In this document: one piece after another, positions 28,386 to 43,400 of the stretch
How positions within the stretch are numbered: position 1 is the first letter of the stretch
Layout: every line of letters begins with the position of its first letter
Origin: Eurosta solidaginis
Lineage: Eukaryota > Arthropoda > Insecta > Diptera > Tephritidae
DNA: 64,000 nucleotides
Direction of reading: 5' to 3'
NCBI RefSeq assembly: GCF_040869045.1
Contig: NW_027137038.1
Location: 62,001 to 126,000, forward strand
The notes under the pieces: model-generated
Database searches by the model: none
What the model was told of the DNA's origin: nothing
What the model saw: only the letters and a program-made list of their open reading frames with translations
Translations under genes and position numbers: made by a program

Positions 28386-31300
28386 AATTCGCTTACCGGG
28401 CTAAAAGTTAGCATGCTTAAAATACGTAAGTCGTTTTGTTCAACAAATTTAAGTAGATAACTCATCAGTTGCTTGCATCAGAGCGACAATTTTTGAGATA
28501 GTTATTAAAACTGTTTAAAGGTTGTCAAACGTTGTTTCTCGTTGTATATCCTTTAATTCTAGAGTTAAATTGATAAATAACGTCTACGAATTTGTTTAAC
28601 GCATTTGTTTTGGTTACTCGACGTCTCCGTTCTCGTGTAGCCTACATATTGCGTTTTTTTTAATTTGCTTACCGGGCTAAAGGTTAGCATGCTTAAAATA
28701 CGTAAGCCGCTTTGTTCAACAAATTTAAGTAGATAACTCATCAGTTGTTTGCATCAGAGCGACAATTTTTGAGATAGTTATTAAAACTATTTAAAGGTTG
28801 TCAAACGTTGTTTCTCGTTGTATATCCTTTAATTCTAGAGTTAAATTGATAAATAACGTGTACGAATTTGTTTAACGCATTTGTTTTGGTTACTCGACGT
28901 CTCCGTTCTCGTGTAGCCTACATATTGCGTTTTTTTTAAATTTGCTTACCGGGCTAAAGGTTAGCATGCTTAAAATACGTAAGTCGTTTTGTTCAACAAA
29001 TTTGAGTAGATAACTCAGCAGTTGTTTGCATCAGAGCGACAATTTTTGAGATAGTTATTAAAACTGTTTAAAGGTTGTCAAACGTTGTTTCTCGTTGTAT
29101 ATCCTTTAATTCTAGAGTTAAATTGATAAATAACGTGTACGAGTTTTTTAACGCATTTGTTTTGGTTTCTCGACGTCTCCGTTCTCGTGTAGCCTACATA
29201 TTGCGTTTTTTTTTTAATTTGCTTACCGGGTTAAAGGTTAGCATGCTTAAAATACGTAAGTCGTTTTGTTCAACAAATTTAAGTAGATAACTCATCAGTT
29301 GTTTGCATCAGAGCGACAATTTTTGAGATAGTTATTAAAACTGTTCAAAGGTTGTCAAACGTTGTTTCTCGTTGTATATCCTTTAATTCTAGAGTTAAAT
29401 TGATAAATAACGTGAACGAATTTGTTTAACGCATTTGTTTTGGTTACTCGACGTCTCCGTTCTCGTGTAGCCTACATATTGCGTTTTTTTTTAAATTTGC
29501 TTACCGGGCTAAAGGTTAGCATGCTTAAAATACGTAAGTCGTTTTGTTCAACAAATTTGAGTAGATAACTCAGCAGTTGTTTCCATCAGAGCGACAATTT
29601 TTGAGATAGTCATTAAAACTGTTTAAAGGTTGTCAAACGTTGTTTCTCGTTGTATATCCTTTAATTCTAGAGTTAAATTGATAAATAACGTGTACGAATT
29701 TGTTTAACGCATTTGTTTTGGTTACTCGACGTCTCCGTTCTCATGTATCCTACATATTCCGTTTTTTTTTTTAATTTGCTTACCGGGCTAAAGGTTAGCA
29801 TGCTTAAAATACGTAAGTCGTTTTGTTCAACAAATTTGAGTAGATAACTCAGCAGTTGTTTCCATCAGAGCGACAATTTTTGAGATAGTTATTAAAACTG
29901 TTTAAAGGTTGTCAAACGTTGTTTCTCGTTGTATATCCTTTAATTCTAGAGTTAAATTGATAAATAACGTGTACGAATTTGTTTAACGCATTTGTTTTGG
30001 TTACTCGACGTCTCCGTTCTCGTGTAGCCTACGTATTGCGTTTTTTTTTTAAATTTGCTTACCGGGCTAAAGGTTAGCATGCTTAAAATACGTAAGTCGT
30101 TTTGTTCAACAAATTTGAGTATATAACTCAGCAGTTGTTTGCATCAGAGCGACAATTTTTGAGATAGTTATTAAAACTGTTTAAAGGTTGTCAAACGTTG
30201 TTTCTCGTTGTATATCCTTTAATTCTAGAGTTAAATTGATAAATAACGTGTACGAATTTGTTTAACTCATTTGTTTTGGTTACTCGACGTCTCCGTTCTC
30301 GTGTAGCCTACATATTGCGTTTTTTTTAATTTGCTTACCGGGCTAAATGTTAGCATGCTTAAAATACGTAAGTCGTTTTGTTCAACAAATTTGAGTAGAT
30401 AACTCAGCAGTTGTTTGCATCAGAGCGACAATTTTTGAGATAGTTATTAAAACTGTTTAAAGGTTGTCAAACGTTGTTTCTCGTTGTATATCCTTTAATT
30501 CTAGAGTTAAATTGATAAATAACGTGTACGAATTTGTCTAACGCATTTGTTTTGGTTACTCGACGTCTCCGTTCTCGTGTAGCCTACATATTGCGTTTTT
30601 TTTTTAATTTGCTTACCGGGCTAAAGGTTGGCATGTTTAAAATACGTAAGTCGTTTTGTTCAACAAATTTGAGTAGATAACTCAGCAGTTGTTTCCATCA
30701 GAGCGACAATTTTTGAGATAGTTATTAAAACTGTTTAAAGGTTGTCAAACGTTGTTTCTCGTTGTATATCCTTTAATTCTAGAGTTAAATTGATAAATAA
30801 CGTGTACGAATTTGTTTAACGCATTTGTTTTGGTTACTCGACGTCTCCGTTCTCGTGTAGACTACATATTGCGTTTTTTTTTTTAATTTGCTTACCGGGC
30901 TAAAGGTTAGCATGTTTAAAATACGTAAGTCGTTTTGTTCAACAAATTTGAGTAGATAACTCAGCAGTTGTTTGCATCAGAGCGACAATTTTTGAGATAG
31001 TTATTAAAACTGTTTAAAGGTTGTCAAACGTTGTTTCTCGTTGTATATCCTTTAATTCTAGAGTTAAATTGATAAATAACGTGTACGAATTTGTTTAACG
31101 CATTTGTTTTGGTTACTCGACGTCTCCGTTCTCGTGTAGACTACATATTGCGTTTTTTTTTTAATTTGCTTACCGGGCTAAAGGTTAGCATGTTTAAAAT
31201 ACGTAAGTCGTTTTGTTCAACAAATTTGAGTAGATAACTCAGCAGTTGTTTGCATCAGAGCGACAATTTTTGAGATAGTTATTAAAACTGTTTAAAGGTT

Positions 31301-33370
31301 GTCAAACGTTGTTTCTCGTTGTATATCCTTTAATTCTAGAGTTAAATTGATAAATAACGTGTACGAATTTGTTTAACGCATTTGTTTTGGTTACTCGACG
31401 TCTCCGTTCTCGTGTAGCCTACATATTGCGTTTTTTTTTTAATTTGCTTACCGGGCTAAAGGTTAGCATGCTTAAAATACGTAAGTCGTTTTGTTCAACA
31501 AATTTGAGTAGATAACTCAGCAGTTGTTTGCATCAGAGCGACAATTTTTGAGATAGTTATTAAAACTGTTTAAAGATTGTCAAACGTTGTTTCTCGTTGT
31601 ATATCCTTTAATTCTAGAGTTAAATTGATAAATAACGTGTACGAATTTGTTTAACGCATTTGTTTTGGTTACTCGACGTCTCCGTTCTCGTGTAGCCTAC
31701 ATATTGCGTTTTTTTTTAATTCGCTTACCGGGCTAAAGGTTAGCATGCTTAAAATACGTAAGTCGTTTTGTTCAACAAATTTAAGTAGATAACTCATCAG
31801 TTGCTTGCATCAGAGCGACAATTTTTGAGATAGTTATTAAAACTGTTTAAAGGTTGTCAAACGTTGTTTCTCGTTGTATATCCTTTAATTCTAGAGTTAA
31901 ATTGATAAATAACGTCTACGAATTTGTTTAACGCATTTGTTTTGGTTACTCGACGTCTCCGTTCTCGTGTAGCCTACATATTGCGTTTTTTTTTAATTTG
32001 CTTACCGGGCTAAAGGTTAGCATGCTTAAAATACGTAAGCCGCTTTGTTCAACAAATTTAAGTAGATAACTCATCAGTTGTTTGCATCAGAGCGACAATT
32101 TTTGAGATAGTTATTAAAACTATTTAAAGGTTGTCAAACGTTGTTTCTTGTTGTATATCCTTTAATTCTAGAGTTAAATTGATAAATAACGTGTACGAAT
32201 TTGTTTAACGCATTTGTTTTGGTTACTCGACGTCTCCGTTCTCGTGTAGCCTACATATTGCGTTTTTTTTAAATTTGCTTACCGGGCTAAAGGTTAGCAT
32301 GCTTAAAATACGTAAGTCGTTTTGTTCAACAAATTTGAGTAGATAACTCAGCAGTTGTTTGCATCAGAGCGACAATTTTTGAGATAGTTATTAAAACTGT
32401 TTAAAGGTTGTCAAACGTTGTTTCTCGTTGTATATCCTTTAATTCTAGAGTTAAATTGATAAATAACGTGTACGAGTTTTTTAACGCATTTGTTTTGGTT
32501 TCTCGACGTCTCCGTTCTCGTGTAGCCTACATATTGCGTTTTTTTTTTAATTTGCTTACCGGGTTAAAGGTTAGCATGCTTAAAATACGTAAGTCGTTTT
32601 GTTCAACAAATTTAAGTAGATAACTCATCAGTTGTTTGCATCAGAGCGACAATTTTTGAGATAGTTATTAAAACTGTTTAAAGGTTGTCAAACGTTGTTT
32701 CTCGTTGTATATCCTTTAATTCTAGAGTTAAATTGATAAATAACGTGAACGAATTTGTTTAACGCATTTGTTTTGGTTACTCGACGTCTCCGTTCTCGTG
32801 TAGCCTACATATTGCGTTTTTTTTTAAATTTGCTTACCGGGCTAAAGGTTAGCATGCTTAAAATACGTAAGTCGTTTTGTTCAACAAATTTGAGTAGATA
32901 ACTCAGCAGTTGTTTCCATCAGAGCGACAATTTTTGAGATAGTCATTAAAACTGTTTAAAGGTTGTCAAACGTTGTTTCTCGTTGTATATCCTTTAATTC
33001 TAGAGTTAAATTGATAAATAACGTGTACGAATTTGTTTAACGCATTTGTTTTGGTTACTCGACGTCTCCGTTCTCATGTATCCTACATATTCCGTTTTTT
33101 TTTTTTAATTTGCTTACCGGGCTAAAGGTTAGCATGCTTAAAATACGTAAGTCGTTTTGTTCAACAAATTTGAGTAGATAACTCAGCAGTTGTTTCCATC
33201 AGAGCGACAATTTTTGAGATAGTTATTAAAACTGTTTAAAGGTTGTCAAACGTTGTTTCTCGTTGTATATCCTTTAATTCTAGAGTTAAATTGATAAATA
33301 ACGTGTACGAATTTGTTTAACGCATTTGTTTTGGTTACTCGACGTCTCCGTTCTCGTGTAGCCTACATAT
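28386..33370 (+). repeat. Duplicated 6-monomer block, 12-monomer (~3333 bp) step
   Basis: The same ordered variants occur at about 28389-30030 and 31721-33360: AATTCGCTTACC, TTGCTTGCATC, CGTCTACGAA, AAGCCGCTTTG, GAGTTTTTTAACGC with TTTCTCGACG, CCGGGTTAAAGG, CGTGAACGAA, TAGTCATTAAAA, and ATGTATCC with TATTCCG. The offset is 3332-3333 bp, twelve monomers, although only about six are shared. The material between carries its own small repeat, the change GTGTAGACTACAT at about 30858 and 31137, seen again near 33917. Confidence 0.9.
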
Positions 33371-34266
33371 TGCGTTTTTTTTTTAATTTGCTTACCGGGC
33401 TAAAGGTTAGCATGCTTAAAATACGTAAGTCGTTTTGTTCAACAAATTTAAGTAGATAACTCATCAGTTGTTTGCATCAGAGCGACAATTTTTGAGATAG
33501 TTATTAAAACTGTTTAAAGGTTGTCAAACGTTGTTTCTCGTTGTATATCCTTTAATTCTAGAGTTAAATTGATAAATAACGTGTACCAATTTGTTTAACG
33601 CATTTGTTTTGGTTACTCGACGTCTCCGTTCTCGTGTAGCCTACATATTGCGTTTTTTTTTTAATTTGCTTACCGGGCTAAAGGTTAGCATGTTTAAAAT
33701 ACGTAAGTCGTTTTGTTCAACAAATTTGAGTAGATAACTCAGCAGTTGTTTCCATCAGAGCGACAATTTTTGAGATAGTTATTAAAACTGTTTAAAGGTT
33801 GTCAAACGTTGTTTCTCGTTGTATATCCTTTAATTCTAGAGTTAAATTGATAAATAACGTGTACGAATTTGTTTAACGCATTTGTTTTGGTTACTCGACG
33901 TCTCCGTTCTCGTGTAGACTACATATTGCGTTTTTTTTTTTAATTTGCTTACCGGGCTAAAGGCTAGCATGTTTAAAATACGTAAGTCGTTTTGTTCAAC
34001 AAATTTGAGTAGATAACTCAGCAGTTGTTTGCATCAGAGCGACAATTTTTGAGATAGTTATTAAAACTGTTTAAAGGTTGTCAAACGTTGTTTCTCGTTG
34101 TATATCCTTTAATCCTAGAGTTAAATTGATAAATAACGTGTACGAATTTGTTTAACGCATTTGTTTTGGTTACTCGACGTCTCCGTTCTCGTGTAGCCTA
34201 CATATTGCGTTTTTTTTTTTTTAATTTGCTTACCGGGCTAAAGGTTAGCATGCTTAAAATACGTAA

Positions 34267-34374
34267 GTCGATTTGTTTAACAAATTTGAGTAGATAATTC
34301 TCGTGTAGCCTACATATTGCGTTTTTTTTTAATTTGCTTACCGGGCTAAAGGTTAGCATGCTTAAAATACGTAA
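34267..34374 (+). repeat. Truncated satellite monomer (108 bp)
   Basis: The monomer starts as GTCGATTTGTTTAACA and jumps from GATAATTC into TCGTGTAGCC, losing about 170 bp from the middle. The following unit is full length. Seen once only. An internal deletion by unequal exchange or end-joining would explain it. Confidence 0.93.
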
Positions 34375-35159
34375 GTCGTTTTGTTCAACCAATTTGAGTA
34401 GATAACTCAGCAGTTGTTTCCATCAGAGCGACAATTTTTGAGATAGTTATTAAAACTGTTTAAAGGTTGTCAAACGTTGTTTCTCGTTGTATATCCTTTT
34501 ATTCTAGAGTTAAATTGATAAATAACGTGTACGAATTTGTTTAACCCATTTGTTTTGGTTACTCGAAGGCTCCGTTCTCGTGTAGCCTACATATTGCGTT
34601 TTTTTTTAATTTGCTTACCGGGCTAAAGGTTAGCATGCTTAAAATACGTAAGTCGTTTTGTTCAACAAATTTGAGTAGATAACTCAGCAGTTGTTTGCAT
34701 CAGAGCGACAATTTTTGAGATAGTTATTAAAACTGTTTAAAGGTTGTCAAACGTTGTTTCTCGTTGTATATCCTTTAATTCTAGAGTTAAATTGATAAAT
34801 AACGTGTACGAATTTGTTTAACGCATTTGTTTTGGTTACTCGACGTCTCCGTTCTCGTGTAGCCTACATATTGCGTTTTTTTTTTTAATTTGCTTACCGG
34901 GCTAAATGTTAGCATGCTTAAAATACGTAAGTCGTTTTGTTCAACAAATTTGAGTAGATAACTCAGCAGTTGTTTCCATCAGAGCGACAATTTTTGAGAT
35001 AGTTATTAAAACTGTTTAAGGGTTGTCAAACGTTGTTTCTCGTTGTATATCCTTTAATTCTAGAGTTAAATTGATAAATAACGTGTACGAATTTGTTTAA
35101 CGCATTTGTTTTGGTTACTCGACGTCTCCGTTCTCGTGTAGCCTACATATTGCGTTTTT

Positions 35160-37400
35160 TTTTTAATTTGCTTACCGGGCTAAAGGTTAGCATGCTTAAA
35201 ATACGTAAGTCGTTTTGTTCAACAAATTTGAGTAGATAACTCATCAGTTGTTTGCATCAGAGCGACAATTTTTGAGATAGTTATTAAAACTGTTTAAAGG
35301 TTGTCAAACGTTGTTTCTCGTTGTATATCCTTTAATTCTAGAGTTAAATTGATAAATAACGTGTACGAATTTGTTTAACGCATTTGTTTTGGTTACTCGA
35401 CGTCTCCGTTCTCGTGTAGCCTACATATTGCGTTTTTTTCTTTAATTTGCTTACCGGGCTAAAGGTTAGCATGCTTAAAATACGTAAGTCGTTTTGTTCA
35501 ACAAATTTGAATAGATAACTCAGCAGTTGTTTGCATCAGAGCGACAATTTTTGAGATAGTTATTAAAACTGTTTAAAGGTTGTCAAACGTTGTTTCTCGT
35601 TGTATATCCTTTAATTCTAGAGTTAAATTGATAAATAACGTGTACGAATTTGTTTAACGCATTTGTTTTGGTTACTCGACGTCTCCGTTCTCGTGTAGCC
35701 TACATATTGCGTTTTTTTTTTTTAATTTGCTTACCGGGCTAAAGGTTAGCATGCTTAAAATACGTAAGTCGTTTTGTTCAACAAATTTGAGTAGATAACT
35801 CATCAGTTGTTTGCATCAGAGCGACAATTTTTGAGATAGTTATTAAAACTGTTTAAAGGTTGTCAAACGTTGTTTCTCGTTGTATATCCTTTAATTCTAG
35901 AGTTAAATTGATAAATAACGTGTACGAATTTGTTTAACGCATTTGTTTTGGTTACTCGACGTCTCCGTTCTCGTGTAGCCTACATATTGCGTTTTTTTCT
36001 TTAATTTGCTTACCGGGCTAAAGGTTAGCATGCTTAAAATACGTAAGTCGTTTTGTTCAACAAATTTGAATAGATAACTCAGCAGTTGTTTGCATCAGAG
36101 CGACAATTTTTGAGATAGTTATTAAAACTATTTAAAGGTTGTCAAACGATGTTTCTCGTTGTATATCCTTTAATTCTAGAGTTAAATTGATAAACAACGT
36201 GTACGAATTTGTTTAACCCATTTGTTTTGGTTACTCGACGGCTCCGTTCTCGTGTAGCCTACATATTGCGTTTTTTTTTTAATTTGCTTACCGGGCTAAA
36301 GGTTAACATGCTTAAAATACGTAAGTCGTTTTGTTCAACAAACTTGAGTAGATAACTCAGCAGTTGTTTGCATCAGAGCGACAATTTTTGAGATAGTTAT
36401 TAAAACTGTTTAAAGGTTGTCAAACGTTGTTTCTCGTTGTATATCCTTTAATTCTAGAGCTAAATTGATAAATAACGTGTACGAATTTGTTTAACGCGTT
36501 TGTTTTGGTTACTCGACGTCTCCGTTCTCGTGTAGCCCACATATTGCTTTTTTTTTTAATTTGCTTACCGGGCTAAAGGTTAGCATGCTTAAAATACGTA
36601 AGTCGTTTTGTTCAACAAATTTGAGTAGATAACTCATCAGTTGTTTGCATCAGAGCGACAATTTTTGAGATAGTTATTAAAACTGTTTAAAGGTTGTCAA
36701 ACGTTGTTTCTCGTTGTATATCCTTTAATTCTAGAGTTAAATTGATAAATAACGTGTACGAATTTGTTTAACGCGTTTGTTTTGGTTACTCGACGTCTCC
36801 GTTCTCGTGTAGCCCACATATTGCTTTTTTTTTTAATTTGCTTACCGGGCTAAAGGTTAGCATGCTTAAAATACGTAAGTCGTTTTGTTCAACAAATTTG
36901 AGTAGATAACTCATCAGTTGTTTGCATCAGAGCGACAATTTTTGAGATAGTTATTAAAACTGTTTAAAGGTTGTCAAACGTTGTTTCTCGTTGTATATCC
37001 TTTAATTCTAGAGTTAAATTGATAAATAACGTGTACGAATTTGTTTAACGCATTTGTTTTGGTTACTCGACGTCTCCGTTCTCGTGTAGCCTACATATTG
37101 CGTTTTTTCTTTAATTTGCTTACCGGGCTAAAGGTTAGCATGCTTAAAATACGTAAGTCGTTTTGTTCAACAAATTTGAATAGATAACTCAGCAGTTGTT
37201 TGCATCAGAGCGACAATTTTTGAGATAGTTATTAAAACTATTTAAGGGTTGTCAAACGATGTTTCTCGTTGTATATCCTTTAATTCTAGAGTTAAATTGA
37301 TAAACAACGTGTACGAATTTGTTTAACGCATTTGTTTTGGTTACTCGACGGCTCCGTTCTCGTGTAGCCTACATATTGCGTTTTTTTTTTAATTTGCCTA
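35160..37400 (+). repeat. Small-step duplications (1, 2 and 4 monomers)
   Basis: A C in the T-run (TTTTTTCTTTAA) appears near 35438, 35997 and 37108. The linked changes TAAACAACGTG plus GACGGCTCC appear at 36191 and 37301, a step of 1110 bp or four monomers. AACGCGTTTG with AGCCCACATATTG appears in two adjacent units (near 36494 and 36772), a single-monomer duplication. This stretch shows the shortest duplication steps in the window. Confidence 0.85.
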
Positions 37401-40400
37401 ACGGGCTAAAGGTTAGCATGCTTAAAATACGTAAGTCGTTTTGTTCAACAAATTTGAGTAGATAACTCAGCAGTTGTTTGCATCAGAGCGACAATTTTTG
37501 AGATAGTTATTAAAACTGTTTAAAGGTTGTCAAACGTTGTTTCTCGTTGTATATCCTTTAATTCTAGAGTTAGATTGATAAATAACGTGTACGAATTTGT
37601 TTAACGCATTTGTTTTGGTTACTCGACGTCTCCGTTCTCGTGTAGCCTACATATTGCGTTTTTTTTTTTAATTTGCTTACCGGGCTAAAAGGTTAGCATG
37701 CTTAAAATACGTAAGTCGTTTTGTTCAACAAATTTATGTAGATAACTCATCAGTTGTTTGCATCAGAGCGACAATTTTTGAGATAGTTATTAAAACTGTT
37801 TAAAGGTTGTCAAACGTTGTTTCTCGTTGTATATCCATTAATTCTAGAGTTAAATTGATAAATAACGTGTACGAATTTGTTTAACGCATTTGTTTTGGTT
37901 ACTCGACGTCTCCGTTCTCGTGTAGCCTACATATTGCGTTTTTTTTTTTTAATTTGCTTACCGGGCTAAAGGTTAGCATGCTTAAAATACGTAAGTTGTT
38001 TTGTTCAACAAATTTAAGTAGATAACTCATCAGTTGTTTGCATCAGAGCGACAATTTTTGAGATAGTTATTAAAACTGTTTAAAGGTTGTCAAACGTTGT
38101 TTCTCGTTGCATATCCTTTAATTCTAGAGTTAAATTAATAAATAACGTGTACGAATTTGTTTAACGCATTTGTTTTGGTTACTCGACGTCTCCGTTCTCG
38201 TGTAGCCTACATGTTGCGTTTTTTTTTTAATTTGCTTACCGGGCTAAAGGTTAGCATGCTTAAAATACGTAAGTCGTTTTGTTCGACAAATTTAAGTAGA
38301 TAACTCATCAGTTGTTTGCATCAGAGCGCCAATTTTTGAGATAGTTATTAAAACTGTTTAAAGGTTGTCAAACGTTGTTTCTCGTTGTATATCCTTTAAT
38401 TCTAGAGTTAAATTGATAAATAACGTGTACGAATTTGTTTATCGCATTTGTTTTGGTTACTCGACGTCTCCGTTCTCGTGTAGCCTACATATTGGGTTTT
38501 TTTTTAATTTGCTTACCGGGCTAAAGGTTAGCATGCTTAAAATACGTAAGTCGTTTTGTTCAACAAATTTAAGTAGATAACTCATCAGTTGTTTGCATCA
38601 GAGCGACAATTTTTGAGATAGTTATTAAAACTGTTTAAAGGTTGTCAAACGTTGTTTCTCGTTGTATATCCTTTAATTCTAGAGTTAAATTGATAAATAA
38701 CGTGTACGAATTTGTTTAACGCATTTGTTTTGGTTACTCGACGTCTCCGTTCTCGTGTAGCCTACATATTGCGTTTTTTTTTTTAATTTGCTTACCGGGC
38801 TAAAGGTTAGCATGCTTAAAATACGTAAGTCGTTTTGTTCAACAAATTTGAGTAGATAACTCAGCAGTTGTTTGCATGAGAGCGACAATTTTTGAGATAG
38901 TTATTAAAACTGTTTAAAGGTTGTCAAACGTTGTTTCTCGTTGTATATCCTTTAATTCTAGAGTTAAATTGATAAATAACGTGTACGAGTTTGTTTAACG
39001 CATTTTTTTTGGTTACTCGACGTCTCCGTTCTCGTGTAGCCTACATATTGCGTTTTTTTTTTAATTTGCTTAACGGGCTAAAGGTTAGCATGCTTAAAAT
39101 ACGTAAGTCGTTTTGTTCAACAAATTTGAGTACATAACTCAGCAGTTGTTTGCATCAGAGCGACAATTTTTGAGATAGTTATTAAAACTGTTTAAAGGTT
39201 GTCAAACGTTGTTTCTCGTTGTATATCCTTTAATTCTAGAGTTAAATTGATAAATAACGTGCACGAATTTGTTTAACGCATTTGTTTTGGTTACTCGACG
39301 TCTCCGTTCTCGTGTAGCCGACATATTTCGTTTTTTTTTTTAATTTGCTTACCGGGCTAAAGGTTAGCATGCTTAAAATACGTAAGTCGTTTTGTTCAAC
39401 AAATTTGAGTAGATAACTCAGCAGTTGTTTCCATCAGAGCGACAATTTTTGAGATAGTTATTAAAACTGTTTAAAGGTTGTCAAACGTTGTTTCTCGTTG
39501 TATATCCTTTAATTCTAGAGTTAGATTGATAAATAACCTGTACGAATTTGTTTAACGCACTTGTTTTGGTTACTCGACGTCTCCGTTCCCGTGTAGCCTA
39601 CATATTGCGTTTTTTTTTTTAATTTGCTTACCGGGCTAAATGTTAGCATGCTTAAAATACGTAAGTCGTTTTGTTCAACAAATTTAAGTAGATAACTCAG
39701 CAGTTGTTTCCATCAGAGCGACAATTTTTGAGATAGTTATTAAAACTGTTTAAAGGTTGTCAAACGTTGTTTCTCGTTGTATATCCTTTAATTCTAGAGT
39801 TAAATTGATAAATAACGTGTACGAATTTGTTTAACGCACTTGTTTTGGTTACTCGACGTCTCCGTTCTCGTGTAGCCTACATATTGCGTTTTTTTTTAAT
39901 TTGCCTACCGGGCTAAAGGCTAGCATGCTTAAAATACGTAAGTCGTTTTGTTCAACAAATTTAAGTAGATAACTCATCAGTTGTTTGCATCAGAGCGACA
40001 ATTTTTGAGATAGTTATTAAAACTGTTTAAAGGTTGTCAAACGTTGTTTCTCGTTGTATATCCTTTAATTCTAGAGTTACATTGATAAATAACGTGTACG
40101 AATTTGGTTAACGCATTTGTTTTGGTTACTCGACGTCTCCGTTCTCGTGTAGCCTACATATTGCGTTTTTTTTAATTTGCTTACCGGGCTAAAGGTTAGC
40201 ATGCTTAAAATACGTAAGTCGTTTTGTTCAACAAATTTGAGTAGATAACTCAGCAGTTGTTTGCATCAGAGCGACAATTTTTGAGATAGTTATTAAAATT
40301 GTTTAAAGGTTGTCAAACGTTGTTTCTCGTTGTATATCCTTTAATTCTAGAGTTAAATTGATAAATAACGTGTACGAATTTGTTTAACGCATTTCTTTTG

Positions 40401-43400
40401 GTTACTCGACGTCTCCGTTCTCGTGTAGCCTACATATTGCGTTTTTTTTTAATTTGCTTATCGGGCTAAAGGCTAGCATGCTTAAAATACGTACGTCGTT
40501 TTGGTCAACAAATTTAAGTAGATAACTCATCAGTTGTTTGCATCAGAGCGACAATTTTTGAGATAGTTATTAAAACTGTTTAAAGGTTGTCAAACGTTGT
40601 TTCTCGTTGTATATCCTTTAATTCTAGAGTTAAATTGATAAAAAACGTGTACGAATTTGTTTAACGCATTTGTTTTGGTTACTCGACGTCTCCGTTCTCG
40701 TGTAGCCTACATATTGCGTTTCTTTTTTAATTTGCTTACCGGGCTAAAGGTTAGCATGCTTAAAATACGTAAGTCGTTTTGTTCAACAAATTTTAGCAGA
40801 TAACTCAGCAGTTGTTTGCATCAGAGCGACAATTTTTGAGATAGTTATTAAAACTGTTTAAAGGTTGTCAAACGTTGTTTCTCGTTGTATATCCTTTAAT
40901 TCTAGAGTTAAATTGATAAATAACGTGTACGAATTTGTTTAACGCATTTGTTTTGGTTACTCGACGTCTCCGTTCTCGTATAGCCTACATATTGCGTTTT
41001 TTTTTTTAATTTGCTTACCGGGCTAAAGGTTAGCATGCTTAAAATACGTAAGTCGTTTTGTTCAACAAATTTAAATAGATAACTCATCAGTTGTTTGCAT
41101 CAGAGCGACAATTTTTGAGATAGTTATTAAAACTGTTTAAAGTTTGTCAAACGTTGTTTCTCGTTGTATATCCTTTAATTCTAGAGTTAAATTGATAAAT
41201 AACGTGTACGAATTTGTTTAACGCATTTGTTTTGGTTACTCGACGTCTCCGTTCTCGTGTAGCCTACATATTGCGTTTTTTTTTAATTTGCTTACCGGGC
41301 TAAAGGATAGCATGTTTAAAATACGTAAGTCGTTTTGTTCAACAAATTTGAGTAGATAACTCAGCAGTTGTTTGCATCAGAGCGACAATTTTTGAGATAG
41401 TTATTAAAACTGTTTAAAGGTTGTCAAACGTTGTTTCTCGTTGTATATCCTTTAATTCTAGAGTTAAATTGATAAATAACGTGTACGAATTTGTTTAACG
41501 CATTTGTTTTGGTTACTCGACGTCTCCGTTCCCGTGTAGCCTACATATTGCGTTTTTTTTTAATTTGCTTACCGGGCTAAAGGTTAGCATGCTTAAAATA
41601 CGTAAGTCGTTTTGTTCAACAAATTTGAGTAGATAACTCAGCAGTTGTTTCCATCAGAGCGACAATTTTTGAGATAGTTATTAAAACTGTTTAAAGGTTG
41701 TCAAACGTTGTTTCTAGTTGTATATCCTTTAATTCTAGAGTTAAATTGATAAATAACGTATACGAATTTGTTTAACGCATTTGTTTTGGTTACCCGACGT
41801 CTCCGTTCTCGTGTAGCCTACATATTGCGTTTTTTTTTTTTTTAATTTGCTTACCGGGCTAAAGGTTAGCATGTTTAAAATACGTAAGTCGTTTTGTTCA
41901 ACAAATTGGAATAGATAACTCAGCAGTTGTTTGCATCAGAGCGACAATTTTTGAGATAGTTATTAAAACTGTTTAAAGGTTGTCAAACGTTGTTTCTCGT
42001 TGTATATCTTTTAATTCTAGAGTTAAATTGATAAATAACGTGTACGAATTTGTTTAACGCATTTGTTTTGGTTACTCGACGTCTCCGTTTTCGTGTAGCC
42101 TACATATTGCGTTTTTTTTTTTAATTTGCTTACCGGGCTAAAGGTTAGCATGCTTAAAATATGTAAGTCTTTTTGTTCAACAAATTTGAGTAGATAACTC
42201 AGCAGTTGTTTCCATCAGAGCGACAATTTTTGAGATAGTTATTAAAACTGTTTAAAGGTTGTCAAACGATATTTCTCGTTGTATATACTTTAATTCTAGA
42301 GTTAAATTGATAAATAACGTGTACGAATTTGTTTAACGCATTTGTTTTGGTTACTCGACGGCTCCGTTCTCGTGTAGCCTACATATTGCGTTTTTTTTTT
42401 AATTTGCTTACCGGGCTAAAGGTTAGCATGCTTAAAATACGTAAGTCGTTTTGTTCAACAAATTTGAGTAGCTAACTCAGCAGTTGTTTGCATCAGAGCG
42501 ACAATTTTTGAGATAGTTATTAAAACTGTTTAAAGGTTGTCAAACGTTGTTTCTCGTTGTATATCCTTTAATTCTAGAGTTAAATTGATAAATAACGTGT
42601 ACGAATTTGTTTAACGCATTTGTTTTGGCTACTCGACGTCTCCGTTCTCTTGTAGCCTACATATTGCGTTTTTTTTTAATTTGCTTACCGGGCTAAAGGT
42701 TAGCATGCTTAAAATACGTAAGTCGTTTTGTTCAACAAATTTAAGTAGATAACTCATCAGTTGTTTGCATCAGAGCGACAATTTTTGAGATAGTTATTAA
42801 AACTGTTTAAAGGTTGTCAAACGTTGTTTCTCGTTGTATATCCTTTAATTCTAGAGATAAATTGATAAATAACGTGTACGAATTTGTTTAACGCATTTGT
42901 TTTGGTTACTCGACGTCTCCGTTCTCGTGTAGCCTACATATTGCATTTTTTTTTTAATTTGCTTACCGGGCTAAACGTTAGCATGCTTAAAATACGTAAG
43001 TCGTTTTGTTCAACAAATTTGAGTAGATAACTCATCAGTTGTTTGCATCAGAGCGACAATTTTTGAGATAGTTATTAAAACTGTTTAAAGGTTGTCAAAC
43101 GTTGTTTCTCGTTGTATATCCTTTAATTCTAGAGTTAAATTGATAAATAACGTGTACGAATTTGTTTAACGCATTTGTTTTGGTTACTCGACGTCTCCGT
43201 TCTCGTGTAGCCTACATATTGCATTTTTTTTTTTTGCTTACCGGGCTAAAGGTTAGCATGCTTAAAATACGTAAGTCGCTTTGTTCAACAAATTTGAGTA
43301 GATAACTCAGCAGTTGTTTGCATCAGAGCAACAATTTTTGAGATAGTTATTAAAACTATTTAAAGGTTGTCAAACGTTGTTTCTCGTTGTATATCCTTTA

